From Caballeronia sp. GAFFF1 (GTDB taxonomy: Bacteria; Pseudomonadota; Gammaproteobacteria; Burkholderiales; Burkholderiaceae), in contig NZ_JALQEM010000005.1 in NCBI RefSeq assembly GCF_023630705.1, positions 1-64,000 on the forward strand: a stretch of DNA of 64,000 nucleotides. Direction: 5' to 3'. The notes below the pieces were generated by a model. That model ran no database searches, had not been told where the DNA came from, and worked only from the letters and a program-made list of their open reading frames with translations. Below are positions 1 through 8,411 of the stretch, one piece after another; position 1 is the first letter of the stretch, and each line of letters starts with the position of its first letter. A program made the translations under genes and the position numbers.

Positions 1-134
<134 letters not shown>

Positions 135-181
135 ACGGCGGCGGTCGGAGCGCCGGCGGAGAGTTCGTTGAGATCGGCCAT
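135..181 (-). CDS. 5' end of a truncated minus-strand gene (possibly mutL)
   Basis: An ATG at 181 read leftward gives MADLNELSAGAPTAAV before the sequence dissolves into the homopolymer tract, so only about 16 codons survive. A TATAAT hexamer lies just upstream on the same strand (188-193). Codon use is typical of the window. A short, Ala/Pro-rich, poorly conserved N-terminus would suit several proteins; MutL is one candidate, but nothing diagnostic remains. The gene is cut by the contig end, not by a mutation. Confidence 0.35.
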
Positions 182-348
182 GCCGAAATTATAGCCATTC
201 GCATCGGCCGCTCGCGGGGCGCATCGTTCCGACAATGCGTCGCAAGATGGCGGCTCGATCCGTGCTTTTTAACCGACGCGCCAGGTCACTTCGGTATCAT
301 GGCGCGACCCTTTGCTTCTTGCCGGCTCACTTCTTCGAGGAAAGTTTT

Positions 349-1008
349 TTGGACACGCTGCTGCATTTCCTGGGACTCATCCTGCACATCGACAAATCGC
401 TCGGTGACTTCATCCATACGTACGGCGCGTGGGTGTACGCCGTGCTGTTCCTGATCGTGTTCTGCGAAACGGGGCTCGTGGTCTTCCCGTTTCTGCCGGG
501 CGATTCGCTGCTTTTTATTGGCGGCGCGTTCGCGGCCACGCACGAAATGGATCTCGGCGCGCTCATCGCGCTGCTGCTGATCGCCGCTGTCGCGGGCAAT
601 ACGGTCAATTACTGGATCGGACGCGCCATCGGCCCGAAGGTGTTCGATACGAACATACCGGTGCTCGAGCGCTTTCTGGATCGCGCGGCACTGCAAAAGA
701 CGCATAACTTCTACGACCGCCACGGCGGCAAGACGATCGTGATCGCGCGCTTCGTGCCTGTCGTGCGCACCTTCGCGCCGTTCGTGGCGGGAGCATCCGC
801 GATGAATGCCACGCGCTTTCAGCTGTTCAACATTCTGGGCGCGGCCATCTGGGTGTTGCTTCTCGTGCTGCTCGGCTACTTCTTCGGGAATATCCCGTTT
901 ATCCGGCAGTATCTGAATGTGATCGTGTTGGTCGGCATTGGCGCCGCCATCGTGCCGATTGCGTTGGGCGCGCTGTGGAAGATGAGCCGTCGCGGCTCGA
1001 AGGTGTGA
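349..1008 (+). CDS. DedA family inner-membrane protein
   Basis: This is a DedA/SNARE-associated family membrane protein of 219 residues, the family's usual length. Members are thought to act as lipid flippases or transporters supporting membrane homeostasis; the substrate here cannot be read. Family signatures are visible: the ETGLVVFPFLPGD stretch after the first hydrophobic segment, and the cytoplasmic-loop motif FYDRHGGKTIVIARFVPVVR followed by the small-residue run FVAGAS. Several hydrophobic segments follow to the C-terminus. I chose TTG at 349 because a GAGGAAAG ribosome site lies 5 bases upstream and the protein then begins DTLLHFLGLILHIDKSLGD. An in-frame ATG at 235 would add 38 Arg-rich residues that do not look like part of the protein. 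Confidence 0.9.
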   Translation: MDTLLHFLGLILHIDKSLGDFIHTYGAWVYAVLFLIVFCETGLVVFPFLPGDSLLFIGGAFAATHEMDLGALIALLLIAAVAGNTVNYWIGRAIGPKVFDTNIPVLERFLDRAALQKTHNFYDRHGGKTIVIARFVPVVRTFAPFVAGASAMNATRFQLFNILGAAIWVLLLVLLGYFFGNIPFIRQYLNVIVLVGIGAAIVPIALGALWKMSRRGSKV

Positions 1009-1086
1009 GCGCAGCGTGAGGAGAAGTCGGACGGGCCGGCGCTTCGCGTAGCGCGAAGTAGCACGGCCCGACATGCCGATGCGCCG

Positions 1087-1347
1087 TTACGCGCGCCGGA
1101 ACAGGCGGATGATGAAGAGCAGCACCACCGCGCCGATCACCGCCGTCAGCAGCGAACCCAACAAGCCGCCGCCGAGCGAAATGCCGAGCACGCCGAAGAG
1201 CCAGTTGCCGACGACGCCGCCCACGATGCCGACGAGAATGTCCACGAACACGCCAAAGCCCGTGCCGTTCATGATGAGACCGGCGAGCCAGCCGGCGATG
1301 CCGCCAATGATCAAACTGGTGAAGATTCCGAGATGCGTGATGTGCAT
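1087..1347 (-). CDS. GlsB/YeaQ/YmgE family stress-response membrane protein
   Basis: This 86-residue protein is almost entirely hydrophobic and glycine-rich, with three membrane segments. The GGIAGWLAGLIMNGTGFG start and GIVGGVVGNWLFG middle are typical of the transglycosylase-associated (GlsB/YeaQ) family. These are small inner-membrane proteins induced in stress or stationary phase; their biochemical role is unknown. The length is normal. It is transcribed convergently with the DedA gene, and the 78 bases between the two stops hold no clear terminator. Confidence 0.88.
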   Translation of the reverse strand: MHITHLGIFTSLIIGGIAGWLAGLIMNGTGFGVFVDILVGIVGGVVGNWLFGVLGISLGGGLLGSLLTAVIGAVVLLFIIRLFRRA

Positions 1348-1562
1348 GCGCTAGTACTCCGCGAAAATAAGGAAATTGCAGGACTGCAGGAGGCTCCCGC
1401 TTTCGAGCGCAGTGAATGTAGCCCAAAGCGCGGTGCCAAAAGCGCGCAAAGTGTCAAGGATTGTGGATTGTCTGTTTGGCTTAAAGCGTGCGAATCCGGG
1501 CGTGCCGCGACGCCAACGCGCGGGCGGGCAGAATCGTGAAAAATTTAGAATCCCAAAGGATC

Positions 1563-1578
1563 AGGCGAAGTTTCGCCT
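1563..1578. repeat. Perfect inverted repeat AGGCGAA-GT-TTCGCCT
   Basis: A 7-bp stem with a 2-base centre lies about 40 bases before the small lipoprotein gene. It has no T-run on either strand, so it is a poor terminator. It may be an operator or an mRNA leader hairpin. The rest of 1348-1617 shows no gene I can support. Confidence 0.4.
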
Positions 1579-1617
1579 AAAGTGTCTCGTCGACTGACTG
1601 AGGAAGTGGATTCTGTA

Positions 1618-1791
1618 ATGTTTTATGCTGTCGGAGTTTCGTCCGAACCGAAGGCGAAGCGCGCGGGCTGCCGCGGATCGCGGCTGGCGGTCATATCGTT
1701 TTGTGCGCTGGCGCTTTCGCTGCTGCCGGGCTGCGGCATCGTCGGATGTGTCGGTACTTCGGTGTATGGCGTCGGCCTGACCGTGTGTTAG
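1618..1791 (+). CDS. Small putative lipoprotein
   Basis: This short reading frame of 57 residues has a good ribosome site (AGGAAG at 1601-1606) before ATG 1618. The protein starts with a basic stretch (EPKAKRAGCRGSR), has a hydrophobic segment (LAVISFCALALSLLPG) and then a lipobox-like cysteine (LLPGC), leaving a mature part of under 20 residues rich in Cys and Gly. This fits a tiny lipoprotein such as those annotated near envelope genes. The family is not recognised and there is no homology-type evidence, so it could be a chance frame. It is read in the same direction as the LytM lipoprotein downstream. Confidence 0.45.
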   Translation: MFYAVGVSSEPKAKRAGCRGSRLAVISFCALALSLLPGCGIVGCVGTSVYGVGLTVC

Positions 1792-1855
1792 CGCGGCGGC
1801 CAGCGGCGGGAAAATCAAGAGCGCAAAGAGCGTTGCACTAGATCAAGACAAAAGC

Positions 1856-2794
1856 ATGGGAAAGTTGGAGTCGATGCACACAGTTGTCATGGGACCGCGC
1901 ACTCGGGCGGTCATCGCGAGCTTCGGGCTCGCCGCATCCGTCGCGGCGGGTCTTGCCGGATGCACGTCGACGCCGCGCACGCCTGCGCCCATCGTCGACA
2001 ATTCGATGTCCCCGCCGCCGCCTGTCGTCGTGAGCGCGCCGGTCAGCACGGCGCCCGTTCCCGCGGCGCCGGCAGCGTCGGCATTGGCGCCGGTGGAAGC
2101 GGGTTTCTATCGCGTGAAGCCGGGCGACACGCTCTACGGCATCTCGCGTCAGTACAAACAGAAGCCCGCCGATCTGGCTGCGTGGAACAACCTGCCCGAG
2201 AGCAAGCAGGTCAACGTCGGGCAGGTGTTGCGGGTCGTGCCGCCGGGTGCATCCATGTCGACGGCGGCTTCGGCTCCGGCTTCGTCGTCCAGGAACCTGC
2301 CGCCGCTACTGCCGACGCCGGGCAAGCAGACGGCTGACAAATCGAGCGAGAAGGCGACCGAGAAATCGACAGAAAAGCTAGCCGCGAAGAGCGCCGAAGC
2401 GCCCGCCGCGACGGCGTCCGCGGGCAAGGGCACCTTCGTCTGGCCGGTGAAGGGCGAGATCGTGCGCGGCTTCGGGGCGAGCGGCAGCAAGGGCATCGAT
2501 ATCGCGGGCAAGGTCGGCGAGCCCGTGAAGGCCGCGGCGCCCGGCAAGGTCGTGTATGCGGGAAGCGGCTTGCGGTCGTACGGGCGCATGATCATCGTCC
2601 GGCATAGCAACGACTATCTGACCGCTTACGCGTACAACGACAAGCTCCTCGTGCGCGAAGGCGATACGGTCAAACAGGGCGCGACGATCGCCGATATGGG
2701 AACCGGCCCGAGCGGGTCGCCGGTGCTGCATTTCGAGATCAGAAAGGCGGGCGCCGCCGTCGATCCCGTGCCGCTGCTCGGCGCGGGCAGTTGA
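1856..2794 (+). CDS. LysM-LytM lipoprotein, NlpD-like amidase activator
   Basis: A 312-residue exported lipoprotein (lipobox LAGC near residue 36) with one LysM peptidoglycan-binding domain (about residues 84-128, YRVKPGDTLYGIS) and a C-terminal M23/LytM domain (about 195-305). The metal-binding residues of active M23 peptidases are missing: the first motif reads SKGIDIAG without the His, and the second reads AYAYND where active enzymes have a His. That degeneracy matches NlpD and EnvC, which activate periplasmic amidases for daughter-cell separation instead of cutting peptidoglycan. A Lys/Ser/Ala-rich linker joins the domains. In-frame ATGs at 1874 and 1889 are alternative starts; no start has a strong ribosome site. 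The next gene begins 14 bases after the stop. Confidence 0.88.
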   Translation: MGKLESMHTVVMGPRTRAVIASFGLAASVAAGLAGCTSTPRTPAPIVDNSMSPPPPVVVSAPVSTAPVPAAPAASALAPVEAGFYRVKPGDTLYGISRQYKQKPADLAAWNNLPESKQVNVGQVLRVVPPGASMSTAASAPASSSRNLPPLLPTPGKQTADKSSEKATEKSTEKLAAKSAEAPAATASAGKGTFVWPVKGEIVRGFGASGSKGIDIAGKVGEPVKAAAPGKVVYAGSGLRSYGRMIIVRHSNDYLTAYAYNDKLLVREGDTVKQGATIADMGTGPSGSPVLHFEIRKAGAAVDPVPLLGAGS

Positions 2795-2808
2795 GTGGAA
2801 GGAGCCGT

Positions 2809-3360
2809 ATGAAAAGAATCATGTGCGCGGCGCTCGTCGCGGCCTCGTTGCTTGCGGGCTGCGATCAGCAACAGAGCGGGGAAGCGATGAGCAAACTCAG
2901 TTCGTTCTTCAACGCGGTGAAGCCGGACGTGCTGCTGCTGAAGGACCTGAAGCCCGGGGTCACGAACGAAGCGCAGATCCGCAAACAGATGGGCGAGCCG
3001 GAAACCGAACGCACCTACACGGACGGCTCCAAGCGCCTCGAATATCCGCGCGGCCCGGCCGGCACGAACACCTACATGGTGGACCTTGATCCGGATGGCC
3101 TGCTTGTCGCGGTCACTCAGGTTCTGACGGCCGAGAACATCGCGAAAGTGCGGCCGGGCATGACGCAGGACGAAGTGCGGCGGCTCCTCGGCAAGCCGAC
3201 GACGGTCGCCGAATACCGGCTGAAGCAGGAGCGCGTGTGGAGCTGGCATTGGCTCGAAGACGGCGTGAACCGCGACGCGATGTTCAACGCGCATTTCGGT
3301 CCGGACGGCACGGTGGTCACGACATCGCGTTCGGAGGCGGAGGGCGGCGGACGGCATTGA
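2809..3360 (+). CDS. BamE (SmpA/OmlA)-domain outer-membrane lipoprotein
   Basis: A 183-residue lipoprotein: signal peptide with lipobox LLAGC near residue 18, then a fold of the BamE/SmpA type. Two BamE-like repeats can be seen: LKPGVTNEAQIRKQMGEPE and, about 85 residues later, VRPGMTQDEVRRLLGKPTT followed by WSWHWLEDG. BamE supports the outer-membrane protein assembly machine. Because this one has two copies and lies beside a cell-wall lipoprotein, I treat it as a BamE-domain paralogue, not the BamE subunit itself. The start is fixed by GGAAGGAG at 2797-2804. It is probably co-transcribed with the LytM gene. Confidence 0.82.
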   Translation: MKRIMCAALVAASLLAGCDQQQSGEAMSKLSSFFNAVKPDVLLLKDLKPGVTNEAQIRKQMGEPETERTYTDGSKRLEYPRGPAGTNTYMVDLDPDGLLVAVTQVLTAENIAKVRPGMTQDEVRRLLGKPTTVAEYRLKQERVWSWHWLEDGVNRDAMFNAHFGPDGTVVTTSRSEAEGGGRH

Positions 3361-3396
3361 CGACAGGGCGTCAGAAGGGGCGAAGGCGTTGAGGCA

Positions 3397-3783
3397 ATGA
3401 GCGAAAAATATATCGGCAAGAGACAACGCGCATTGATGGACGAAGCGTTGCGATACCGCGAGCGCGCATCCGCGGAAGCGAACGACGACGCGTTCGTGCG
3501 CTGGGCATGCACGCGCGGGCATGACTGGGATGATGCGCTGGATGCGTCGCAGAACGTGCGCTGCATGAACTGCGCAACGCAGCGGCGCGAGGCCGAAATG
3601 ACTCGGGCCCGCGCAATCGCGGAAGTTCGCGGCGGCGCGCTCGTGCCGTCGCGCCACGCGGGTGCGGCGTCGTCGCTCACCTGGCGATGCGCGTTCGGAC
3701 ACGTCTGGCAAGCCGATGCCGATGCGGCCCAGCGTCGCTGGTGCGACGAGTGCGCCCGCACCGTCTTCGCCCGTTACCGGTGA
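3397..3783 (+). CDS. Hypothetical protein with two zinc-knuckle-like repeats
   Basis: This 128-residue protein has no family I can name. It carries two matching units: a Cys, then GH-x-W, then about ten residues later C-x2-C (CTRGHDWDDA...CMNC near residues 39-60, and CAFGHVWQAD...WCDEC near 97-118). The spacing suggests two small zinc ribbons or treble clefs, as in nucleic-acid-binding proteins of unknown role. A charged helix precedes the first unit. There is no signal peptide, so it is probably cytoplasmic. It begins 36 bases after the BamE-like gene and ends just before a strong terminator, so it may be the last gene of that transcript. Confidence 0.65.
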   Translation: MSEKYIGKRQRALMDEALRYRERASAEANDDAFVRWACTRGHDWDDALDASQNVRCMNCATQRREAEMTRARAIAEVRGGALVPSRHAGAASSLTWRCAFGHVWQADADAAQRRWCDECARTVFARYR

Positions 3784-3804
3784 GCGGAAGGCCCCCGAAA
3801 AAGA

Positions 3805-3828
3805 AAAAGCCGGCGATTGCCGGCTTTT
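3805..3828 (+). terminator. Rho-independent terminator
   Basis: A perfect 10-bp stem, AAAAGCCGGC / GCCGGCTTTT, with a GATT loop and four T. It sits 22 bases after the zinc-knuckle gene and closes the LytM-BamE-like run. The symmetrical A-run lets it act on the other strand as well. Confidence 0.85.
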
Positions 3829-4054
3829 AACTTCGTTGTCGGGGCGATGGCTGGTTCACTTCTTCGCCTGCTACCCGCCGGGACGTTGGCAAAGACCTGC
3901 GCGAGACATCGCGCCCATTCTTTACCCACGGCTCGGTCGAGTGCCGCCCGTCTTCTTGGTCTCTCCTTGCGCGCTGAAACATCCCCCGTGCGCACAAATA
4001 GTATCGCGCCGGGCGAATTGTCTGAATGTACGGTCACCAACATTTCGTGCCAGA

Positions 4055-4534
4055 TCAGGTTGGCGATGGCGCGAGTTCGTGGCGAGTTGTGCGCTCCGTC
4101 ATCAGCGATTGGGTGACCGCGCTCGCTTGCGCCCGGGCGATATGTTCGAGGGACGCTGCGTCGAGCTGTGCCGCGAAGAGTGCGAGGGCATCGCACAGAT
4201 GACGATGCGCGGCGGGGTCGAGGCTCCACTGCGAGCTTGCGGCGTAGGAGGCGTCGAGCGCCGTCAGCGTTTCTTGCGCGCGTTCGAGCTCGTCCACGCG
4301 TTCGCTCGCATAACCGATGCGAGCAAGTTCGCGCGCAATCAGCACATGACCGCGCAGGGCCGTCGAAAGCGCGTGTGATCCGTGCCCGCGGCGAAATGCG
4401 TCGAGCGCGGCGTAGCACTTCAGCAGCATCAGATCGATGACGGGCTCACGGGCATCGCGGCTCTGGCTGAGCGCCCGGAAAAGCGGTGACAGGGCAGGGC
4501 GCGCGGCGTGGGTGATCGGCGATGTCTTTCTCAC
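4055..4534 (-). CDS. Conserved hypothetical helical protein
   Basis: A protein of 159 residues, predicted to be almost all helix and soluble, with no signal peptide. The start (RKTSPITHAARPALSPLFRA) and the middle (LLKCYAALDAFRRGHGSH) look like a family often seen in Burkholderia and sometimes labelled as a Fis-type regulator. I see no helix-turn-helix that would justify that label. The GTG at 4534 is chosen because GGGAG lies 7 bases upstream; an ATG at 4573 would add 13 residues without a ribosome site. It stands alone between two terminators. Function unknown. Confidence 0.65.
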   Translation of the reverse strand: MRKTSPITHAARPALSPLFRALSQSRDAREPVIDLMLLKCYAALDAFRRGHGSHALSTALRGHVLIARELARIGYASERVDELERAQETLTALDASYAASSQWSLDPAAHRHLCDALALFAAQLDAASLEHIARAQASAVTQSLMTERTTRHELAPSPT

Positions 4535-4700
4535 GGAAAAGCTCCCGATGAAGTTTCCTGCGGACCGATGCAAATGGCTGCGCGGGCCGCTGGCTGCTTG
4601 ACCTTCGACACCATGATGGCATCGAAGACTTAGCGGCGTATTAAGACGCTTCGGCTGATTCTGCGGGGAAAGGGCGGCGTTGAACCGGACGCGGACGACA

Positions 4701-4736
4701 AAAAAGCCGCTGTCCTTGTGGGAACAGCGGCTTTTT
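4701..4736 (-). terminator. Terminator of the tRNA-Met transcript
   Basis: A perfect 13-bp inverted repeat (AAAAAGCCGCTGT / ACAGCGGCTTTTT) around a 10-base loop, starting 9 bases beyond the CCA end of the tRNA. On the minus strand it ends in a T-run. Confidence 0.88.
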
Positions 4737-4744
4737 CTTGAAGC

Positions 4745-4821
<77 letters not shown>

Positions 4822-4917
4822 GAAAGAAGCCGAGATTATGGCGGCGGTTAAAACGCCTGTCAACCCCTGCCGCGCGTTTTTCCTAAAACGGCGGCAGGCC
4901 CGGCAAAACGCAACGCA

Positions 4918-6576
4918 TCAATCCTCGTGGTACACGTTCGACTTGCGGGTGTCCTTCACGAACAACATGCCGATCACGAACGTCGCGAGCGCAATCACCA
5001 CCGGGTACCACAGCCCCGAATAAATGTCGCCGCGCGCCGCCACGATCGCGAAGGCCGTCGCGGGCAGGAAGCCGCCGAACCAGCCATTGCCGATGTGATA
5101 CGGCAGCGACATCGACGTATAGCGAATCCGCGCCGGGAACATTTCGACGAGCATCGCCGCGATCGGGCCGTACACCATCGTCACGAAGATCACGAGGATG
5201 GTCAGAATCACGATCGCCATCGGCCAGTTGATGAGCGCCGGATCGGCCTTCGCCGGGTAGCCCGCGCTCTTGAGCGTGCCGGCGAGCGTCTTGTCGAACG
5301 CCGCGCCTTGCGCCTTCGCGTCGGCGGCCTTGCCGTCGTACGTGTTCACGACCGTCTCGCCGACCTTGATCTGCGCCAGCGTGCCGGCGGGCGCGGCCAC
5401 GTTCTGATAGTTGAGGCCGGCCTTCGATAGCGCGCTCTTCGCGATGTCGCACGACGACGTGAACTTCGACGTGCCCACCGGATTGAACTGGAACGAGCAC
5501 TCGTCCGGATTGGCGATCACCGAGATCGGCGACTTCTGCGTCGCGGCTTCGAGCGTCGGGTTCGTGTAGTGCGCGAGCGCCTTGAAAAGCGGGAAGAAGC
5601 TCAACGCCGCGATCAGGCAGCCCGCCATGATGATCGGCTTGCGCCCGATGCGATCCGACAGCGAACCGAAGAACACGAAAAACGGCGTGCCGATGAGCAA
5701 CGCGACCGCCACCATGATGTTCGCGCTCGTGCCGTCCACCTTCAACGTCTGCGTGAGGAAGAAGAGCGAGTAGAACTGGCCCGTGTACCACACGACCGCC
5801 TGGCCCGCCGTCAGGCCGAAGAGCGCGAGCAGCACGATCTTCAGGTTTTTCCATTCGCCGAACGCTTCCGTGAGCGGCGCCTTCGAGGTCTTGCCCTCGG
5901 ACTTGATGCGCTCGAACACCGGCGATTCGTGCAGTTTCATGCGAATCCAGACCGACACGGCGAGCAGCAGGATCGACACGAGGAAGGGCACGCGCCACGC
6001 CCACGCGCCGAACTGCTCTTCGCCGGTCGCCGTGCGCACGGCCAGAATCACGATCAGCGAGATGAAGAGGCCGAGCGTCGCGGTCGTCTGGATCCACGCG
6101 GTCCACGCGCCGCGCTTGTTGGCGGGCGCGTGTTCGGCCACGTACGTCGCGGCACCGCCATACTCGCCGCCGAGCGCGAGCCCTTGCAACAGGCGCATTG
6201 CGATGAAGATGATCGGCGCGGCAATACCGATGGTCGCATAGCCAGGCAAAAAGCCGATCAGGAACGTCGAGAGACCCATGATGACGATGGTCACCAGGAA
6301 CGTGTACTTGCGCCCGACCATGTCGCCCAGCCGCCCGAACACGATCGCGCCGAACGGACGCACCGCGAAGCCCGCCGCAAACCCGAGCAACGTAAAGATG
6401 AAGCCGGCCGTCGGGTTGACGCCCGAGAAGAACGTCTTGCTGATGTAAATCGCAAGCGAGCCCGCGAGATAAAAGTCGTACCACTCGAACACCGTGCCGA
6501 GGGACGAGGCGAAGATGACCTTTCGCTCCTCGTTCGTCATCGGCGCGTGCGAAATGCGCCCTTCGACCGTTGCCAT
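4918..6576 (-). CDS. MFS transporter, metabolite:H+ symporter (MHS) family
   Basis: A 552-residue inner-membrane proton symporter of the type that carries organic acids or osmolytes. The MHS signature GTVFEWYDFYLAG opens the first membrane segment, and GRLGDMVGRKYTF is the MFS loop motif; a second copy, GSLSDRIGRKP, follows the central loop. The usual length is about 430. Here about 110 extra residues lie between the two late membrane segments (roughly 338-447), hydrophilic and with two Cys, most likely a periplasmic disulfide domain. AAGGAG lies 7 bases before the ATG. It lies downstream of the TctDE-like sensor genes on the same strand, 227 bases away, which suggests they control it. The substrate is not readable. 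Confidence 0.88.
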   Translation of the reverse strand: MATVEGRISHAPMTNEERKVIFASSLGTVFEWYDFYLAGSLAIYISKTFFSGVNPTAGFIFTLLGFAAGFAVRPFGAIVFGRLGDMVGRKYTFLVTIVIMGLSTFLIGFLPGYATIGIAAPIIFIAMRLLQGLALGGEYGGAATYVAEHAPANKRGAWTAWIQTTATLGLFISLIVILAVRTATGEEQFGAWAWRVPFLVSILLLAVSVWIRMKLHESPVFERIKSEGKTSKAPLTEAFGEWKNLKIVLLALFGLTAGQAVVWYTGQFYSLFFLTQTLKVDGTSANIMVAVALLIGTPFFVFFGSLSDRIGRKPIIMAGCLIAALSFFPLFKALAHYTNPTLEAATQKSPISVIANPDECSFQFNPVGTSKFTSSCDIAKSALSKAGLNYQNVAAPAGTLAQIKVGETVVNTYDGKAADAKAQGAAFDKTLAGTLKSAGYPAKADPALINWPMAIVILTILVIFVTMVYGPIAAMLVEMFPARIRYTSMSLPYHIGNGWFGGFLPATAFAIVAARGDIYSGLWYPVVIALATFVIGMLFVKDTRKSNVYHED

Positions 6577-6803
6577 GAATCGTCTCCTTAGGTTTTCCGT
6601 CTATTCCGATTCCGTCGGGCCGCGAGCGCGGCGCCGGTGCAAGGATTATTGGAACGAAAACTTACGGCGTTCTGACTCGGACTATTCGGGGTTTCGGTGT
6701 GAGTGGACCCACGAAGTTCTGCTAACTCGTCGATAAAGCGATGAGATCGGCGAACAAGCTGCGCTTATCGCGCTGAATCATCGACGCGCTGGCGAATAAG
6801 CGC

Positions 6804-8399
6804 TCAGGGTTTGTCCCGGGCAGGATAAACCCGCTGCAAGCTGACGCGGACCAGCGTTCCGGCGAGTCTCGGCGCTTCCTGGTAGACGTGATCCTCGATG
6901 GCGAGCGTGCCGCCGTGTATCGTCGCGATCTCCTTGACGATGGCGAGGCCGAGGCCGCTTCCATCGCCTTCGCGGCCGAGAATGCGATAGAACCGCTCCA
7001 CCACGCGCTCGCGCTCGGCCGGCGGAATGCCGAGGCCGGTGTCTTCCACTTCGAGATGCACGAGATCGAGATTCGTGTCGTCGGCCCGCACGCGCACCGT
7101 GATACGACCGCCGGCCGGCGTGTAGCGGATTGCGTTGTCGATCAGATTGGAGAGCATCTCGCGCAACATCACCGCGTTGCCTTCCACTTCGACCGGATAC
7201 GGCGGCTCCTCGTACCCGATGTCCATGCGCTTGGCGAGCGCAGCCTGCACCCAGTCGCGCACGGCGAGGCGCGCGAGGTCCGTCAACTCGACGTGCGAGA
7301 AAATCTGCCCGTTCGCGCGATTCTCCGCGCGGGCCAGCGCGAGCAGTTGCGTGACGAGCCGCGCGGCGTGTTCCGAGCTGGTCGCGATCTGTTCGAGCGA
7401 ACGCTGCACTTCGTTCGACACGTCCTGCCGCAGCGCCAGCTCCGCCTGCATGCGCAGGCCGGCGAGCGGCGTTTTCATCTGATGCGCGGCATCGGCGATG
7501 AAGCGCTTCTGGAACTCCATGTTCTGCTCGAGCCGCGTGAGCAGATCGTTGAACGACGCGACGAGCGGCGCGATCTCGGGCGGCGCGCGGCCGGCTTCGA
7601 GCGGCGAAAGATCGTCGGGGCGGCGAGCGCGGATATTCGATTGCAGCGCATGCAGCGGCGCGAGCCCGCGCGACAGCCCGAACCAGACAAGCACGATGGC
7701 GAGCGGCAAAATCACGAACTGCGGCAGGATCACGCCCTTGATGATGTCGTTGGCGAGCTGGCTTCGCTTGTCGAGCGTTTCGGCCACTTGCACGAGCACC
7801 GGCTGCGCGTTCTGGGCGTCGAGTCCGGGAAGGTCCACGGTCGTATAGGCGACGCGAATGTCGTTGCCGCGCAGCACGTCGTCCCGAAACTCCACGATGC
7901 CCGGCTGCGGCCGGTCGTCTTCGTGCGGCAAGGGCATGTCGCGGTCGCCTCCGACCAGTTCGCCACGCGTGCCGAGCACCTGAAAGAACACGCTGTCGAC
8001 GTTGTCCGCGCGCAGGAAATCGCGCGTCGCGTCGGGCAGGCGCAGTTCCGCGACGCCGTTGACCGGCTGAATCTGACGCGCGATGACGTAGGCATCCGCT
8101 TCGAGCGCGCGGTCGAACGGTCCGTTCGCGATGGACTTCGCGACCAGATAGGTCACCGCAATGCTCATCGGCCAAAGCAGCAGAAGCGGCGCGAGCATCC
8201 AGTCGAGAATCTCGCCGAAGAGCGAGCGCGGATGCGTCTCGCTGTCCGGTTCCAGCTCGTCCGGCGGCGCGAAGGGATTGGCGTAGCGCGCGTCGCGCAG
8301 CGCGTCGGAATCGGCGGTGGCTGCGTTGGCCGCGGCGGCGGACGCAGGCGGCGTGCGCGGCGGCTCGTCTGCGCGTTCGCTGGAAACAGGCGAGGCCAT
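6804..8399 (-). CDS. Sensor histidine kinase, TctE/QseC-like
   Basis: A 531-residue membrane-bound kinase. The first ~60 residues are a charged, Ala/Pro-rich cytoplasmic tail, longer than usual. Two membrane segments (about 72-92 and 240-262) enclose a periplasmic domain. Then come HAMP-like sequence, the phospho-acceptor box FIADAAHQMKTPLAGL (His near residue 328), the N box LSNLIDNAIRYTP, and ATP-lid motifs DTGLGIP and GSGLGLAIVKEIA. Overall layout matches TctE, which senses tricarboxylates. It starts 12 bases after the response regulator stop, so the two are one transcript, and an MHS transporter gene lies downstream. Confidence 0.9.
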   Translation of the reverse strand: MASPVSSERADEPPRTPPASAAAANAATADSDALRDARYANPFAPPDELEPDSETHPRSLFGEILDWMLAPLLLLWPMSIAVTYLVAKSIANGPFDRALEADAYVIARQIQPVNGVAELRLPDATRDFLRADNVDSVFFQVLGTRGELVGGDRDMPLPHEDDRPQPGIVEFRDDVLRGNDIRVAYTTVDLPGLDAQNAQPVLVQVAETLDKRSQLANDIIKGVILPQFVILPLAIVLVWFGLSRGLAPLHALQSNIRARRPDDLSPLEAGRAPPEIAPLVASFNDLLTRLEQNMEFQKRFIADAAHQMKTPLAGLRMQAELALRQDVSNEVQRSLEQIATSSEHAARLVTQLLALARAENRANGQIFSHVELTDLARLAVRDWVQAALAKRMDIGYEEPPYPVEVEGNAVMLREMLSNLIDNAIRYTPAGGRITVRVRADDTNLDLVHLEVEDTGLGIPPAERERVVERFYRILGREGDGSGLGLAIVKEIATIHGGTLAIEDHVYQEAPRLAGTLVRVSLQRVYPARDKP

Positions 8400-8411
8400 G
8401 CGTGGCCCGGC

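Noticed and set aside
235-348. ATG at 235 as the DedA start
   Set aside because: It adds 38 Arg-rich residues without a ribosome site, while TTG 349 has GAGGAAAG and gives the family N-terminus.
4055-4534. Fis-type transcription factor
   Set aside because: I could not find a helix-turn-helix, so only a hypothetical call is made.
5569-6591. Large plus-strand frame opposite the MHS transporter
   Set aside because: Arg/Glu/His-rich shadow frame typical of GC-rich DNA; the minus strand has clear family motifs.
6577-6700. Sigma-54 promoter before the MHS transporter
   Set aside because: A TTGCA stretch is present, but the required GG element 10 bases upstream is missing.
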